Shown here piece by piece: positions 1 through 8,280 of a stretch of 45,572 nt of DNA (position 1 is the stretch's first letter; every line of letters begins with the position of its first letter). Under the pieces are notes generated by a model. That model saw nothing but the letters and a program-made list of their open reading frames with translations, was not told the origin of the DNA and did not search any database. Source of the stretch: an uncultured Methanobrevibacter sp. (GTDB lineage Archaea; Methanobacteriota; Methanobacteria; Methanobacteriales; Methanobacteriaceae); the NCBI RefSeq assembly GCF_946404245.1, contig NZ_CAMJCX010000010.1, positions 1 to 45,572 on the forward strand, written 5' to 3'. The position numbers were made by a program, and so were the translations under genes.

Positions 1-76
1 GAGTAAGATTTCCAAGGGATAAAAGTGCAAGAATCAATCCGCTAATTGGTATTGGAATATTTTTAATCAGATTCAT
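1..76 (-). CDS. TDT/SLAC1-family transporter (TehA-like), N-terminal fragment
   Basis: Only the first 25 codons lie in the window; the gene runs off the left edge. The reading frame opens with ATG at 76-74 and encodes an N-terminus containing IPIPISGLILALLSLGN. This proline-rich entry into the first membrane helix with the LxLxxLGN ending is typical of the TDT family (tellurite-resistance/dicarboxylate transporter, TehA/SLAC1 fold), which moves organic or inorganic anions across the cytoplasmic membrane. No strong Shine-Dalgarno is visible; an AT-rich TATA-like stretch lies about 25-35 nt upstream, so the transcript may be leaderless. It follows the surface-protein gene on the same strand after 36 nt. 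The family call rests on a short motif and the substrate cannot be told. Confidence 0.6.
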   Translation of the reverse strand, partial: MNLIKNIPIPISGLILALLSLGNLT

Positions 77-112
77 AATTTTAATTTTGTTTTAATCAGT
101 TATAAAAATACT

Positions 113-760
113 TCATCCTCCATAACCATAAGTTATCACGTAACCGTTGTTATCAACAATACGGAAGTATCCGTCATCATATTTAATCTTTTGATTTCCA
201 TCTCCCATACTTTCACGTGAAACCTCATGTTCGCGAGGGTTCCAGCCGTCACTTGTCACTTCACTTTCATGATAAGGATTGTAACCCTTATAATTCGCAT
301 CATTGACAGGACGGTTTGCATCAATTGAATTGGTGCTGCTGCTTCCTGTTGATGCACCTGCTGTTGCGGCTATTTCGGAATCGTAAGTAAATTTCTTTTT
401 CGCACTAGTTGGTTTATAGTGATTATTTCCATCAAATGAACAATTGACGGTGTACTTGCCATCATCCAAATCGGTTAATTTTAATGTGGCTTTACCTTTG
501 CTATTGGTTGTAAGATTGTATTCTAATGTATCATTTCCTGATTTAAGTTTAATTTTTAAATTTTGATTTTTTATAGGGGTCTTATTTAAATCTGTCAATT
601 TTACTGTTATTTTTTCACCATTGCGCATAGTTTCGTTACAACTGATTTTTAAGCTACATTCCTCTTTCCCCATGTCTTGTAAAAGGATAGCTCCCAAAAT
701 AATTGCTAATAGGGCAATGATTATAATTAATAATAAAATAATTATATGATTGTTCTCCAT
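113..760 (-). CDS. membrane-anchored Ig-like surface protein, hypothetical
   Basis: A 215-residue protein. Residues 5-27 form one hydrophobic helix (signal anchor), and the rest is predicted outside the cell. Residues about 35-125 look like a bacterial-Ig-like domain: a regular beta-strand pattern with KITVKLTDLNKTPIKNQ, SKGKATLKLTDLDDGKYTV and a final strand ending in KKKFTYDS. This is the kind of module that caps methanogen adhesin-like proteins. A Ser/Thr/Ala linker (about 130-150) leads to a Tyr/Gly/Asp-rich tail ending GYVITYGYGG. Function is unknown; a role at the pseudomurein cell surface is inferred from architecture. It lies between the TatD-like gene (47 nt upstream) and the transporter fragment (36 nt downstream), all on the minus strand. 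Confidence 0.75.
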   Translation of the reverse strand: MENNHIIILLLIIIIALLAIILGAILLQDMGKEECSLKISCNETMRNGEKITVKLTDLNKTPIKNQNLKIKLKSGNDTLEYNLTTNSKGKATLKLTDLDDGKYTVNCSFDGNNHYKPTSAKKKFTYDSEIAATAGASTGSSSTNSIDANRPVNDANYKGYNPYHESEVTSDGWNPREHEVSRESMGDGNQKIKYDDGYFRIVDNNGYVITYGYGG

Positions 761-807
761 ATTATCACTATGATAACATTTGGTGTGTATTAGGTATATT
801 TTTTTCG

Positions 808-1563
808 CTAAATGTCAAAGAATTCCTGTGCGTTTTTATGGGAAATTTTTTCAATATCTCCTGCATCATGTCCCAATCTTTCCAGTTCACGAATTGTTTT
901 TGCAACAGAAAGGGGATCTGATGGCTTGTTGCTGATATCGCTGTTTAGGAGGAATCTGTCAAATCCGTATTCGTCTAAAATTGATATAGCTTCAGATTTA
1001 TTCATTTTTTGGGGCTGCACGGTCAGGCCAAGCATGCAATCGGTATCAATCGCATCACCTACAACTTCGGGATTGATATGGTCTATAACGGCCTGTTTTT
1101 CATCCAGATGCTGCGGTAAAATATTCAGGATTTCCTTTAAAACTTCCTTCTTGTTTTTTCTTGGGGTGTGGATAATGGCTTTTGAGTTTGTCTCGCTTGC
1201 AATGTCCAGCTGTTTTTTAAAGGTGGCAATTTCAGCATCGGTTAAGTCCTCAAGGCCGATTTCACCGATTGCAACTATCTGGTTGTTTTCAATCCATCTG
1301 TATAGGTTCTCATAAATAGGTTCCGGATTTTTGATTGTGTTTGTGGGATGAATTCCCAAGGCCACTTTCAAGTCAAGTCCGTATTCACTTGCCCTTTTGG
1401 TGTCGTATTCCAAAATTCTATTGAGATGATTTAAAAGGATGATTTCATGTTCAATCCTGTAAGGATAATAACTGCAGGTAATTGCGGTTTTAATTCCTGC
1501 AAGATACATCTTTTCAAAATCTTCGCTGCTTCTTGAGTCGGCATGCATATGTGTGTCAATCAT
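808..1563 (-). CDS. TatD-family metal-dependent hydrolase
   Basis: A TatD-related amidohydrolase of 251 residues. It begins with the metal-binding motif MIDTHMH, and further family marks are ALGIHPTN, AIGEIGLED (metal-bridging Glu), AIIHTPR, VIDH and LLNSDIS (the final conserved Asp). This is the TIM-barrel fold with a two-metal site. TatD proteins hydrolyse nucleic acids from the 3' end or related substrates; the substrate here is unknown. I start at the ATG at 1563 because AGGGG lies 8 nt upstream and the metal motif then sits at the N-terminus, as usual in the family; an in-frame upstream start at 1596 would add 11 unlikely residues. The gene is divergent from the FilR1-like regulator and may be co-transcribed with the downstream surface-protein gene. 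Confidence 0.82.
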   Translation of the reverse strand: MIDTHMHADSRSSEDFEKMYLAGIKTAITCSYYPYRIEHEIILLNHLNRILEYDTKRASEYGLDLKVALGIHPTNTIKNPEPIYENLYRWIENNQIVAIGEIGLEDLTDAEIATFKKQLDIASETNSKAIIHTPRKNKKEVLKEILNILPQHLDEKQAVIDHINPEVVGDAIDTDCMLGLTVQPQKMNKSEAISILDEYGFDRFLLNSDISNKPSDPLSVAKTIRELERLGHDAGDIEKISHKNAQEFFDI

Positions 1564-1749
1564 TATATTTCCCCTATATTTGTTATCTAAGTTCATTTTT
1601 CTTTGTTATATTTTAAAAAATTATCTGATTGGGGTCTTTATTTTTAAATCTTTTGGAAGTGTTATTAGGTGATTTGGTTCACTATGGTAGATTTTATATT
1701 TTTAGTAATAACAATATTAGTATAAGTAATACTACATAGGTGGTAGCAC

Positions 1750-2526
1750 ATGTTTAAAAATGATGAATATTTAGAAGATTTAGATACGATTTTTGAGGAA
1801 GTTAAATTCTCAGCAAACTCATTTGTACGATTGAAGATATTGGCCACTTTATTTGAAAAGCCGCAGAACATGAAAGAAATGACTGACCATACAGGCTTAA
1901 GCTATAGCTCCGTTTCAAGCAATATCCATGACATGGAACTGAAACATATGGCGTATAGGGAAAACAACAAGTATTATCTCACCAGCTCCGCAAAGGTTAA
2001 AATTCAAAATATTCTGGAATTGAAAAGGGTAATCTGTTTGTTGAATGAGTTTTTCAATATTCTGGATGGACACATTGTCGATGTCATTCCCAACGAATCC
2101 GTTGCAGAGCTATATCTGCTTGGAAAGGCAAACCTTATGGAATCAAGTGGTGTGGATGCCTATAGGACTTATAACTTTATTGAAAAATGCCTGCTGGATG
2201 CTGAGTCAGTAAAATGCATTATGCCGTTTTATCAGGAACAATTCTTTACAGTCTTGAGTGACTTGATTTCAAAAAACAGGGATGTTGAAATTCTTGTTCC
2301 AAAACGTGATTTGGAAGTTTTCGAGGAAAAATCAGGCATTGAATATTTGACTCCATTTAATGAAATGGATTCATTCTTATTGATTGTTACGGATTCTGTG
2401 ATGATTTTAGGGCTGTTTATGGAAAATGGATTCTTTGATCAGAACAGGTTGCTGACATCAAAAAATGAGGAATCTCTTGAATGGGCCAATAGGCTTTTTA
2501 AGAATTTTAAAAAGAAAAATAAATGA
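1750..2526 (+). CDS. FilR1-like winged-helix transcriptional regulator
   Basis: A 258-residue DNA-binding protein. Residues about 20-85 form an ArsR-like winged helix: RLKILATLFEKPQNMKEM, a recognition helix around SYSSVSSNIHDME, and a wing ending in YYLTSSAK. The C-terminal part (about 100-255) matches the archaeal methanogenesis-regulator domain (FilR1 middle domain, formerly DUF1724), with PFYQEQFFTVL, EILVPKRDLE and a final MILGLFMENGFFD strand. This domain is known in archaeal regulators and is thought to sense a ligand. The start has GGTGGT just upstream. A TATA-like sequence lies around 1710-1735 in the gap shared with the divergent TatD-like gene, an obvious possible target. It ends convergently with glyS inside a shared hairpin. 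Confidence 0.8.
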   Translation: MFKNDEYLEDLDTIFEEVKFSANSFVRLKILATLFEKPQNMKEMTDHTGLSYSSVSSNIHDMELKHMAYRENNKYYLTSSAKVKIQNILELKRVICLLNEFFNILDGHIVDVIPNESVAELYLLGKANLMESSGVDAYRTYNFIEKCLLDAESVKCIMPFYQEQFFTVLSDLISKNRDVEILVPKRDLEVFEEKSGIEYLTPFNEMDSFLLIVTDSVMILGLFMENGFFDQNRLLTSKNEESLEWANRLFKNFKKKNK

Positions 2527-2541
2527 GTTAAATACTCATTT
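2521..2541. terminator. shared hairpin carrying the stop codons of two convergent genes
   Basis: AAATGAG (2521-2527) pairs perfectly with CTCATTT (2535-2541) around a 7-nt loop. The stem holds the TGA of the plus-strand regulator and, on the other strand, the TGA of glyS. The plus side is followed by ATAATATTTTT. It probably ends transcripts from both sides. Confidence 0.6.
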
Positions 2542-4230
2542 ATAATATTTTTCCAGATAATCTGGTAATTCTGGAATGGCTATTCTTTCTTGCTCTTCAG
2601 TGTCTCTGTCCCTTACGGTAACCTGGTTGTCTTCAAGGGTGTCAAAGTCAACTGTAATTGCAAGAGGAATACCAATTTCGTCTGCTCTTGCATATCTTTT
2701 ACCGATGGTACCGGTTGCATCATATTCAACTGTAAAACCGGCCATTCTTAATTGTTCGGTTAAGTCCTGAGCTATTTCACGAGGGCCTTCCTTGTTTACA
2801 AGTGGGAAAATTCCAAGTTGTACAGGAGCAACTGACTTGTCGAATTTGAAGTAATCTTTTTCTTCGGTTTCGGTAAATGAATGTAATAGAACTGAGTATG
2901 TTATACGGTCAATACCGAATGAAGGTTCAATTACGTGAGGAACAACCTTTTCACCGGTGATTTCCTCTTCAACATCTTCGAATAAGAGTAAATCTTCAGT
3001 TATTTCGTAGGTTTTATCCAATTCCACGACATATTTTCCGTCTTTTTCGATTGCTGCTTTGATTTCTTCAACATCAGCATCTTCAATAGCCTGTTTTACC
3101 TTAGGGGAATCTCCTTTAAATATTGGTCCGAATTTGGATAGGTTAGGTTTGACGACTGTTTTTTGCACTTTTTTAGGTTCGTCATATTCCATGAACACGT
3201 TCAGTTCATCGTTACTGTATTTTGAATGTGATGTTAAATCGTAATCTCCTCTGTCTGCAATTCCGATAATTTCAACCCAGCCGTATTTGTCTGTTAAGAC
3301 TTCAACATCCCAGCAGTCAAGTGCATAGTGAGCCATTTCTCCTGCAAGGTGCTGTCTGAACCTTAAAACATCTTCAGGAATACCGATTTCAGTTAAGAAT
3401 TTACGAGCTAAGTATAATTGGTAGATTAACATTTCATTTGCGACAATGCCTTTGTCAAGTGCTTCACGTGCAGTGATTTCTAAAGGTTCAAGATTCTTTT
3501 CCTGAACTTCCTGTGAGTTTAGACGTAACACTACATCTTCTATTTGGGAGAACTTAGGATGTGTTTTGTCTTTAGGATTTAAAAAGATTTCTGCTTCTGC
3601 CTGTGTGAATTCCCTAAGTCTGATAACTCCCTGTCTTGGTGAAATTTCATTTCTGTATGCTTTTCCAAGTTGCACTGCACCAAATGGAAGTTTTCCTCTG
3701 AAGAATCTTTCAAGTCTTTTGAATAAGATGAATATTCCCTGTGCGGTTTCAGGTCTCATGTACCCTACTTTATCTCCTTTGGCACCGATTTCTGTTTTAA
3801 ACATCAGGTTGTAGTTCCAGATGTTTGACAGTTTGCCTCCGCACTCAGGACAGGTGATGTTATTGTCAATGACGATTTGGTCAAGCTCTTCATTTTCAAG
3901 GCTTTCCACATCTTCACCAATGACCTCTTCAATGATGTGGTCTGCTCTGAACACTTCTCCACACTCTTCACACTTACACATAGGATCAGTGAAGTTGTCA
4001 ACATGTCCGGATGCCTTTAAAACTTCTTTAGGCATTACGGTAGGTCCTTCAATTTCATAGAATCCTTCACCGGAAACGTATTGTTTTCTCCATTTTTGCA
4101 TGATGTTGTTTTTAAGGCTTGCTCCGAGAGGTCCGTAATCGGTAAATCCGGATACTCCTGAGTAAATCTCGAATGACGGCCATAAAAATCCTCTTTTTGC
4201 ACTGATATTTGACATTTTATCATGATTCAT
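2536..4230 (-). CDS. glyS: glycyl-tRNA synthetase (archaeal dimeric class II)
   Basis: Charges tRNA-Gly with glycine using ATP in the cytoplasm. At 564 residues it has the size of the archaeal/eukaryotic alpha2 enzyme. Visible features: the N-terminal RGFLWPSFEIYSGVSGFTDYGPLG, class II motif 2 around AYRNEISPRQGVIRLREFTQAEAE (with TAQGIF just before), a cysteine quartet CKCEECG...CPECGG that suggests a zinc site, and motif 3 as EPSFGIDRI. A C-terminal anticodon-binding domain begins near VAPVQLGIFPLV. The frame remains open to a TTG at 4245, but GGAG lies 9 nt before the ATG at 4230, so I start there; another ATG five codons on is also possible. It is the last gene of the tfrB-led operon, 15 nt after dcd. 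Confidence 0.96.
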   Translation of the reverse strand: MNHDKMSNISAKRGFLWPSFEIYSGVSGFTDYGPLGASLKNNIMQKWRKQYVSGEGFYEIEGPTVMPKEVLKASGHVDNFTDPMCKCEECGEVFRADHIIEEVIGEDVESLENEELDQIVIDNNITCPECGGKLSNIWNYNLMFKTEIGAKGDKVGYMRPETAQGIFILFKRLERFFRGKLPFGAVQLGKAYRNEISPRQGVIRLREFTQAEAEIFLNPKDKTHPKFSQIEDVVLRLNSQEVQEKNLEPLEITAREALDKGIVANEMLIYQLYLARKFLTEIGIPEDVLRFRQHLAGEMAHYALDCWDVEVLTDKYGWVEIIGIADRGDYDLTSHSKYSNDELNVFMEYDEPKKVQKTVVKPNLSKFGPIFKGDSPKVKQAIEDADVEEIKAAIEKDGKYVVELDKTYEITEDLLLFEDVEEEITGEKVVPHVIEPSFGIDRITYSVLLHSFTETEEKDYFKFDKSVAPVQLGIFPLVNKEGPREIAQDLTEQLRMAGFTVEYDATGTIGKRYARADEIGIPLAITVDFDTLEDNQVTVRDRDTEEQERIAIPELPDYLEKYYK

Positions 4231-4245
4231 AAATATTATCTCCAA

Positions 4246-4830
4246 TTATTTTTTCAATTCGTAATCTTGCTTGACTCTACTGCTTTCCGGGCGAGTCTGA
4301 CCCATATATTTACTATTTCTACTTGGGTGTCCGTATGGTATTTCTGAAGGGCTTGTCATTGTTTCAAAAACAATTTGACATACTCTTTGACCTGGATAAA
4401 GCGCTACAGGCATTGCTCCGATGTTTGAGATTTCCAATGTGATTTTACCTTCAAAACCAGGGTCTATAAATCCTGCAGTTACGTGCATGGTAACACCTAA
4501 TCTTCCCATGCTGGAACGTCCTTCAACTCTTGCAACCAAATCGTCAGGTATTTTAACATATTCCAGAGTGGTTGCGAGGGCAAATTCATTAGGGTGAATA
4601 ATAAATGCTTCGCCTTCACTGACTGTAGTTGATTCCATATATGATGAGACGTCCTCTTCATCTTTAGGGTCAATATAAGGTTTTCTAATAACTTTAAATA
4701 CTTTAAACTCATCTCCCAGTCTCATGTCAATGGAAGATGGCTGAATTTGTTTTTCATCTAAAAGAGGGTCAATGGTTATTTTTCCCTCATTTAAATATTC
4801 TTTTATGTCTTTATCACTTAAAATTGCCAT
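4246..4830 (-). CDS. dcd: dCTP deaminase (probably bifunctional deaminase/dUTPase)
   Basis: Converts dCTP to dUTP, and in archaeal bifunctional members on to dUMP and pyrophosphate, supplying dUMP for dTTP synthesis and keeping dUTP low. The 194-residue protein carries the signature RSSMGRLGVTMHVTAGFID followed by PGFEGKITLEI, including the family's nucleotide-binding Arg/Ser and catalytic Glu, and an IQPSSIDMRLG N-terminal motif. The HVTAGFIDPGF version and lack of a long C-terminal tail resemble the archaeal bifunctional enzyme; bifunctionality is inferred. I start at the ATG at 4830; an in-frame TTG at 4842 would add four residues and has no better ribosome site. The stop is 15 nt before the glyS start, and the gene follows the Fe-S protein after 27 nt. 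Confidence 0.93.
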   Translation of the reverse strand: MAILSDKDIKEYLNEGKITIDPLLDEKQIQPSSIDMRLGDEFKVFKVIRKPYIDPKDEEDVSSYMESTTVSEGEAFIIHPNEFALATTLEYVKIPDDLVARVEGRSSMGRLGVTMHVTAGFIDPGFEGKITLEISNIGAMPVALYPGQRVCQIVFETMTSPSEIPYGHPSRNSKYMGQTRPESSRVKQDYELKK

Positions 4831-4857
4831 TTTTTCACACAAGTAATTTTATAAAAA

Positions 4858-5685
4858 TTATAATTCCTTTTCAAAAAGGTTGTCAAGTCTGTTGACAACA
4901 TTGTCGATGGTTTTATCGCTGTAATCGATTGTAATCGCATCAAATTTACATGCATTAACGCAAAGACCGCATCCCTTACATTCATCGTAATCAATGGTTA
5001 TTCTGTCATTTTCAAAACTGATTGCATCAAACATGCAAACTTCATCCAGACACAGTTTACATTTTTTACATCTGTCCTCATGAAGTTTCACGTTAACTCC
5101 GTCGAGTTTTTCCAATTTATCGCTTATGTCATCGTCCAGATTAGGATAAACTTTCCACAGACAGCAGCATGGGCAGCAGTGACATATTGTCAAAAGCCCT
5201 TTTCCAGGTTTCACATTCATCCAAACTGTATCAATTTTATTTCTTCCGATAATGTGGCTTAATCCTGCGGCATCAGCCCTGTCCACTTGAGCCAAAGCTT
5301 CTTCAACGGTGGAAAGTTTACCGATGTGCTTTGGAATTTTTCTGGCGGTAGGTCCAAGGAAAATGCATCCTATGTCTTGAGGATAATCTGTACATTTGTT
5401 GGATGTTCTGCAAAGGCAGGAATTCATGATGACGATGTCGTCACATCTTTTGATGACTTCCTTGATAACATCTGTCGGCAGGAATTCAGAGCCTTCAGAT
5501 TCAATTTTCTTATTAACATTAATTGTATTTGGAACAACAACGATCTCATCATCTTCAAAAAGCATTTTATCGATTATTTTCTTGTAAATTTTAGATTTTT
5601 TGGTAATCTCCGCTATCCAAAATCTCCAATTGAAGATGTATTTGAGGGTAAAAATACTGATGTCTGCAAATCTAGGTCGTCTCAT
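4858..5685 (-). CDS. cysteine-rich 4Fe-4S ferredoxin-domain protein of unknown role
   Basis: A 275-residue iron-sulfur protein with no membrane helix or signal peptide. The C-terminal part is an ordinary two-cluster ferredoxin: C206xxC209xxC212...C217 and C236xxC239xxC242xxxC246. The N-terminal 200 residues are unusual. They hold a C90-x-C92 pair with C98 and C107, and then a dense cluster ICHCCPCCC (C168, C170, C171, C173, C174, C175), which could hold a further metal centre. The protein is presumably an electron carrier or small oxidoreductase in the cytoplasm; partner and reaction are not known to me. Its ATG overlaps the stop of the RNA methyltransferase by 4 nt (ATGA), and tfrB stands two genes upstream, so translation coupling and an anaerobic redox role are plausible. 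Confidence 0.72.
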   Translation of the reverse strand: MRRPRFADISIFTLKYIFNWRFWIAEITKKSKIYKKIIDKMLFEDDEIVVVPNTINVNKKIESEGSEFLPTDVIKEVIKRCDDIVIMNSCLCRTSNKCTDYPQDIGCIFLGPTARKIPKHIGKLSTVEEALAQVDRADAAGLSHIIGRNKIDTVWMNVKPGKGLLTICHCCPCCCLWKVYPNLDDDISDKLEKLDGVNVKLHEDRCKKCKLCLDEVCMFDAISFENDRITIDYDECKGCGLCVNACKFDAITIDYSDKTIDNVVNRLDNLFEKEL

Positions 5686-6590
5686 TGTTCACCAACTTTA
5701 TTTTTTAATCTTCTTAATATGCCTTTGAAGGTATGTGCCTCTCGTCCTGTTATGAATGCTCTGGAGATTATGTTGTTGAAAGTTTTAAGACCATTTCTTT
5801 TCTTATGGTTTGGAATGTCTAGACTGTCTATTAATTCTTTCATATCCTTGACTAAATACTCCTTTTCAAGAGGAGTGCTTTCGGACAGGCCTTCAACTCC
5901 ATATTCATGTCTGTTTTTAAACAGTTCATAGAATATTATTGCGGCGGCATGTGAAATATTCATTATTGGGTAAGTGGGATCTGTTGGAATGGATACGCAA
6001 ATGTCACAATCATCAATTTCCGCATTTGTAAGTCCATTTCCTTCTCTTCCAAACAAGATTGCTATTTTATTTGAAACATTCATTGCTTTACCGAGCTCCT
6101 CAGGTCTCAGGGGAATTCTTGATAAGTTATAGCTTCCTCCTGCCATCCCTGTTGAAGCCACCTTAAAATCAATTCTCTGTGATTGGTAAAACTCATCAAG
6201 GGTCTTGTAGATTTTTGCATTTTCCACAATGTATTTCCCGTGAGTTGCCTGATAATAAGCTTCATTGGTCAATGTCGGAGGGTTAATCAACACCAAATTC
6301 TTCAATCCGAAGTTAGCCATGGTTCTTGCAAGAAAACCGATGTTTCCTGGAGTTTCACACTCCACAAAAACTATGTAAATGTTGTCTTTAAACATTTTGG
6401 TTTCTTTTTCTTCCTGCTCTTTTGTAAGCTGCGCTCTTACGGTTCCTCTGGACTGTGCTTTCGGTTTTGATTTTTTTGTAGAAGTTGACTTTTTTTCTGC
6501 AGTGCTTTCTTCCTTTTTTTCATCTGAACTTATAGGTTGTGTTTCAACAACTTTCTGTTCATCAACGGCAGTGTCTCCTATTTTAATCAA
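5682..6590 (-). CDS. SpoU/TrmJ-type RNA 2'-O-methyltransferase with charged N-terminal extension
   Basis: A SPOUT-fold RNA methyltransferase that moves a methyl from S-adenosylmethionine to a ribose 2'-OH. The catalytic domain starts near residue 66 (IYIVFVECETPGNIGFLARTMANFG) and shows the knot motifs ILFGREGNGLTNAEID and PIMNISHAAAIIFYELF. This is the TrmJ/TrmH group 1 pattern; archaeal TrmJ modifies position 32 of tRNA, and the same target is inferred here. Residues 1-65 are a Lys/Glu/Ser/Thr-rich, probably disordered extension. The start is unsettled: the frame opens only at a TTG (6590) that directly abuts AGGAG, too close for normal initiation, while the first in-frame ATG is at 6395, where the catalytic domain begins, with only a purine-rich sequence upstream. 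The stop overlaps the next gene by 4 nt. Confidence 0.85.
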   Translation of the reverse strand: MIKIGDTAVDEQKVVETQPISSDEKKEESTAEKKSTSTKKSKPKAQSRGTVRAQLTKEQEEKETKMFKDNIYIVFVECETPGNIGFLARTMANFGLKNLVLINPPTLTNEAYYQATHGKYIVENAKIYKTLDEFYQSQRIDFKVASTGMAGGSYNLSRIPLRPEELGKAMNVSNKIAILFGREGNGLTNAEIDDCDICVSIPTDPTYPIMNISHAAAIIFYELFKNRHEYGVEGLSESTPLEKEYLVKDMKELIDSLDIPNHKKRNGLKTFNNIISRAFITGREAHTFKGILRRLKNKVGEQ

Positions 6591-6603
6591 CTCCTAATTT
6601 AAT

Positions 6604-8085
6604 TTATTCGTAAGCTTTATCTAATAATTCTAACAAGTGCATACACTTGATGTCTTCGCATCCTATTGCATCCAATCCGTCTTGAATGTTCAGCTGACAG
6701 AACGGACAGATTGTAATTACTGCATCAGATTCAGTATCTTTAATCATTTCAGCTTTTGATTTTGCGAGATCAAGTGCTATTTCAGGTTTTCCGGATTTTA
6801 TTCCTCCGCCTGCACCGCAGCATTGGCAAGGATACAGCATTTCTTCAAATTCAACTCCAGGAATCTTTTCAATTATGTCACGTGGAGCATCCTTGATGCC
6901 TTGGCCTCTGCCCAGGTGGCATGGGTCATGGTATGTTACTTTAATGTCCACTTCTTTTAATTTGTCAGTGTCCAGTTTATCCACTAAAAACTCACTTATG
7001 TCCATCACATTCAATTTTGAACCGAATTCAGGATGATTGTTTTTAAGTGTGGCTCCACAGCCGGAACAGATTGTAATGACAGTATCATAATCCTTAAAGA
7101 CTTCTTTGTTTTTATCCACTAATTCCTGAACGATATCGGTTTGTCCGGTTCTAAGCAACGGTGAACCGCAGCATACCTGACCTTTTGGAACGTCAACGTC
7201 AATTCCATTTTCTTTTAGGATTTTGACAAGCTTGTGTCCGAGTTCAGGGAACTTATAGTCAACCATACATCCGGTAAAGAATGCAATTTTTGATTCGGTA
7301 TTGTTTTCAGCTTCTTCAACAAATGGAGTTTTGCTTGTTTTAACTGACCTTCCAGTCTTTAGGATATTTTCCTTGAATGCAACATGCTCAGGCAGTGGTC
7401 CTGAACCGTTGGCAACTGCAATTGCTCTCATTTTCTCTATTGCATCTCCAAATGTATTGATGTTTTTAGGACATACTGAGAGACATTTTCCGCAGCTGGT
7501 ACATTTGTACAGTCCTTCATCAAGAGCCTCTTTAAGCCTGTCGTAGTTGTCTCTAGGGTCAGTTTCAAATTTGCGCATATACCTCATTAGGTATGGTCCG
7601 CCAAACTCTTCGGTTGCAATATTTACAACAGGACATGTTGAGTAGCATGAATAACATTCGATACAGCTTCTAACCTTTTTGGTGTCTTTTGTATCTTCTT
7701 TCGTAATGCTTGTGTCAAGCTCATCACTGCATGTGTGGTCACATTGAAGGGATAATTCCAAATCTTTAACTTTGGCTTCAATGCTGGATTTGTCAACTAT
7801 TAAATCTTTAATAACTGGGAATCTAAGCGGCTCTATAATTGCTCCGTCCTTTATTTCTTTCTGACAGGCCAGAGCACCATTTCCCTTAAATAAAATTCCA
7901 CAAGATCCGCATTGTCCCGCTCTACAGGAGCTTCTAAAACTGATGTCTGCATCATACTTGTCGTTTATGGCCTGCAGTGCATCAAGAACCTTCATGTGAG
8001 GAGTTTGTTCTATTTCATAACACTCCATATGCGGTTCCGTATCAGTTTCAGGGTTAAATCTTGAAACATATACTTTAATCATCAT
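6604..8085 (-). CDS. tfrB: CoM/CoB-dependent fumarate reductase (thiol:fumarate reductase) subunit B
   Basis: Iron-sulfur subunit of the methanogen fumarate reductase, which reduces fumarate with coenzyme M and coenzyme B and yields succinate and the heterodisulfide. The 493-residue protein is a natural fusion. The N-terminal half is SdhB/FrdB-like: a 2Fe-2S motif SCRAGQCGSCG...C and 4Fe-4S motifs CIECYSCYSTCP and CTSCGKCLSVCP. The C-terminal half is HdrD-like, with two cysteine-rich CCG motifs (CCGSPLLRTG and CCGAGGGIKSG). This fusion is known for methanobacterial TfrB. The flavoprotein TfrA is not in the window. GGAGGG lies just before two adjacent ATGs (8085, 8082); either could be used. 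It heads a minus-strand operon that continues 13 nt on to the RNA methyltransferase. Confidence 0.95.
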   Translation of the reverse strand: MMIKVYVSRFNPETDTEPHMECYEIEQTPHMKVLDALQAINDKYDADISFRSSCRAGQCGSCGILFKGNGALACQKEIKDGAIIEPLRFPVIKDLIVDKSSIEAKVKDLELSLQCDHTCSDELDTSITKEDTKDTKKVRSCIECYSCYSTCPVVNIATEEFGGPYLMRYMRKFETDPRDNYDRLKEALDEGLYKCTSCGKCLSVCPKNINTFGDAIEKMRAIAVANGSGPLPEHVAFKENILKTGRSVKTSKTPFVEEAENNTESKIAFFTGCMVDYKFPELGHKLVKILKENGIDVDVPKGQVCCGSPLLRTGQTDIVQELVDKNKEVFKDYDTVITICSGCGATLKNNHPEFGSKLNVMDISEFLVDKLDTDKLKEVDIKVTYHDPCHLGRGQGIKDAPRDIIEKIPGVEFEEMLYPCQCCGAGGGIKSGKPEIALDLAKSKAEMIKDTESDAVITICPFCQLNIQDGLDAIGCEDIKCMHLLELLDKAYE

Positions 8086-8119
8086 TTCCCTCCAAAAATA
8101 TCAAAAGCTTATAAAACAT

Positions 8120-8157
8120 TATAATATAATATTTGTATCTTAACAAATATATTATAC
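8120..8157. promoter_or_regulatory. AT-rich inverted repeat in the tfrB upstream region
   Basis: ATATTTGT (8129-8136) and ACAAATAT (8143-8150) form a perfect 8-bp dyad with a 6-nt spacer, extendable with a bulge. It lies 35-70 nt upstream of tfrB on its template and overlaps sequence that could serve as the TATA box. It is a candidate operator or simply the core promoter. Confidence 0.35.
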
Positions 8158-8280
8158 TTACTATTGTTGTTGAAAATGTATTACTTTTTAATTGTTTGAT
8201 AAAAATAGGGTTGGAAAATAATTAAATGGAGTTCTTAAAAAAATAAGTGTTGAGGAAATTAATTCCCCGTTATTTTAGTT

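Noticed and set aside
812-1315. Plus-strand open frame opposite the TatD-like gene
   Set aside because: Antisense shadow of a gene with full metal-site motifs; no ribosome site.
3566-4060. Several plus- and minus-strand frames inside glyS
   Set aside because: All are out of register with the strongly conserved synthetase and lack ribosome sites.
5287-5931. Plus-strand open frame of about 214 codons
   Set aside because: It lies opposite the ferredoxin protein and the RNA methyltransferase, both with clear motifs. The translation is Phe/Ser/Cys-rich with no domain and no ribosome site.
8086-8280. A small gene in the gap between tfrB and the UbiB-like gene
   Set aside because: Only AT-rich sequence with stops in all frames, TATA-like elements and a dyad; no ribosome site followed by an open frame.
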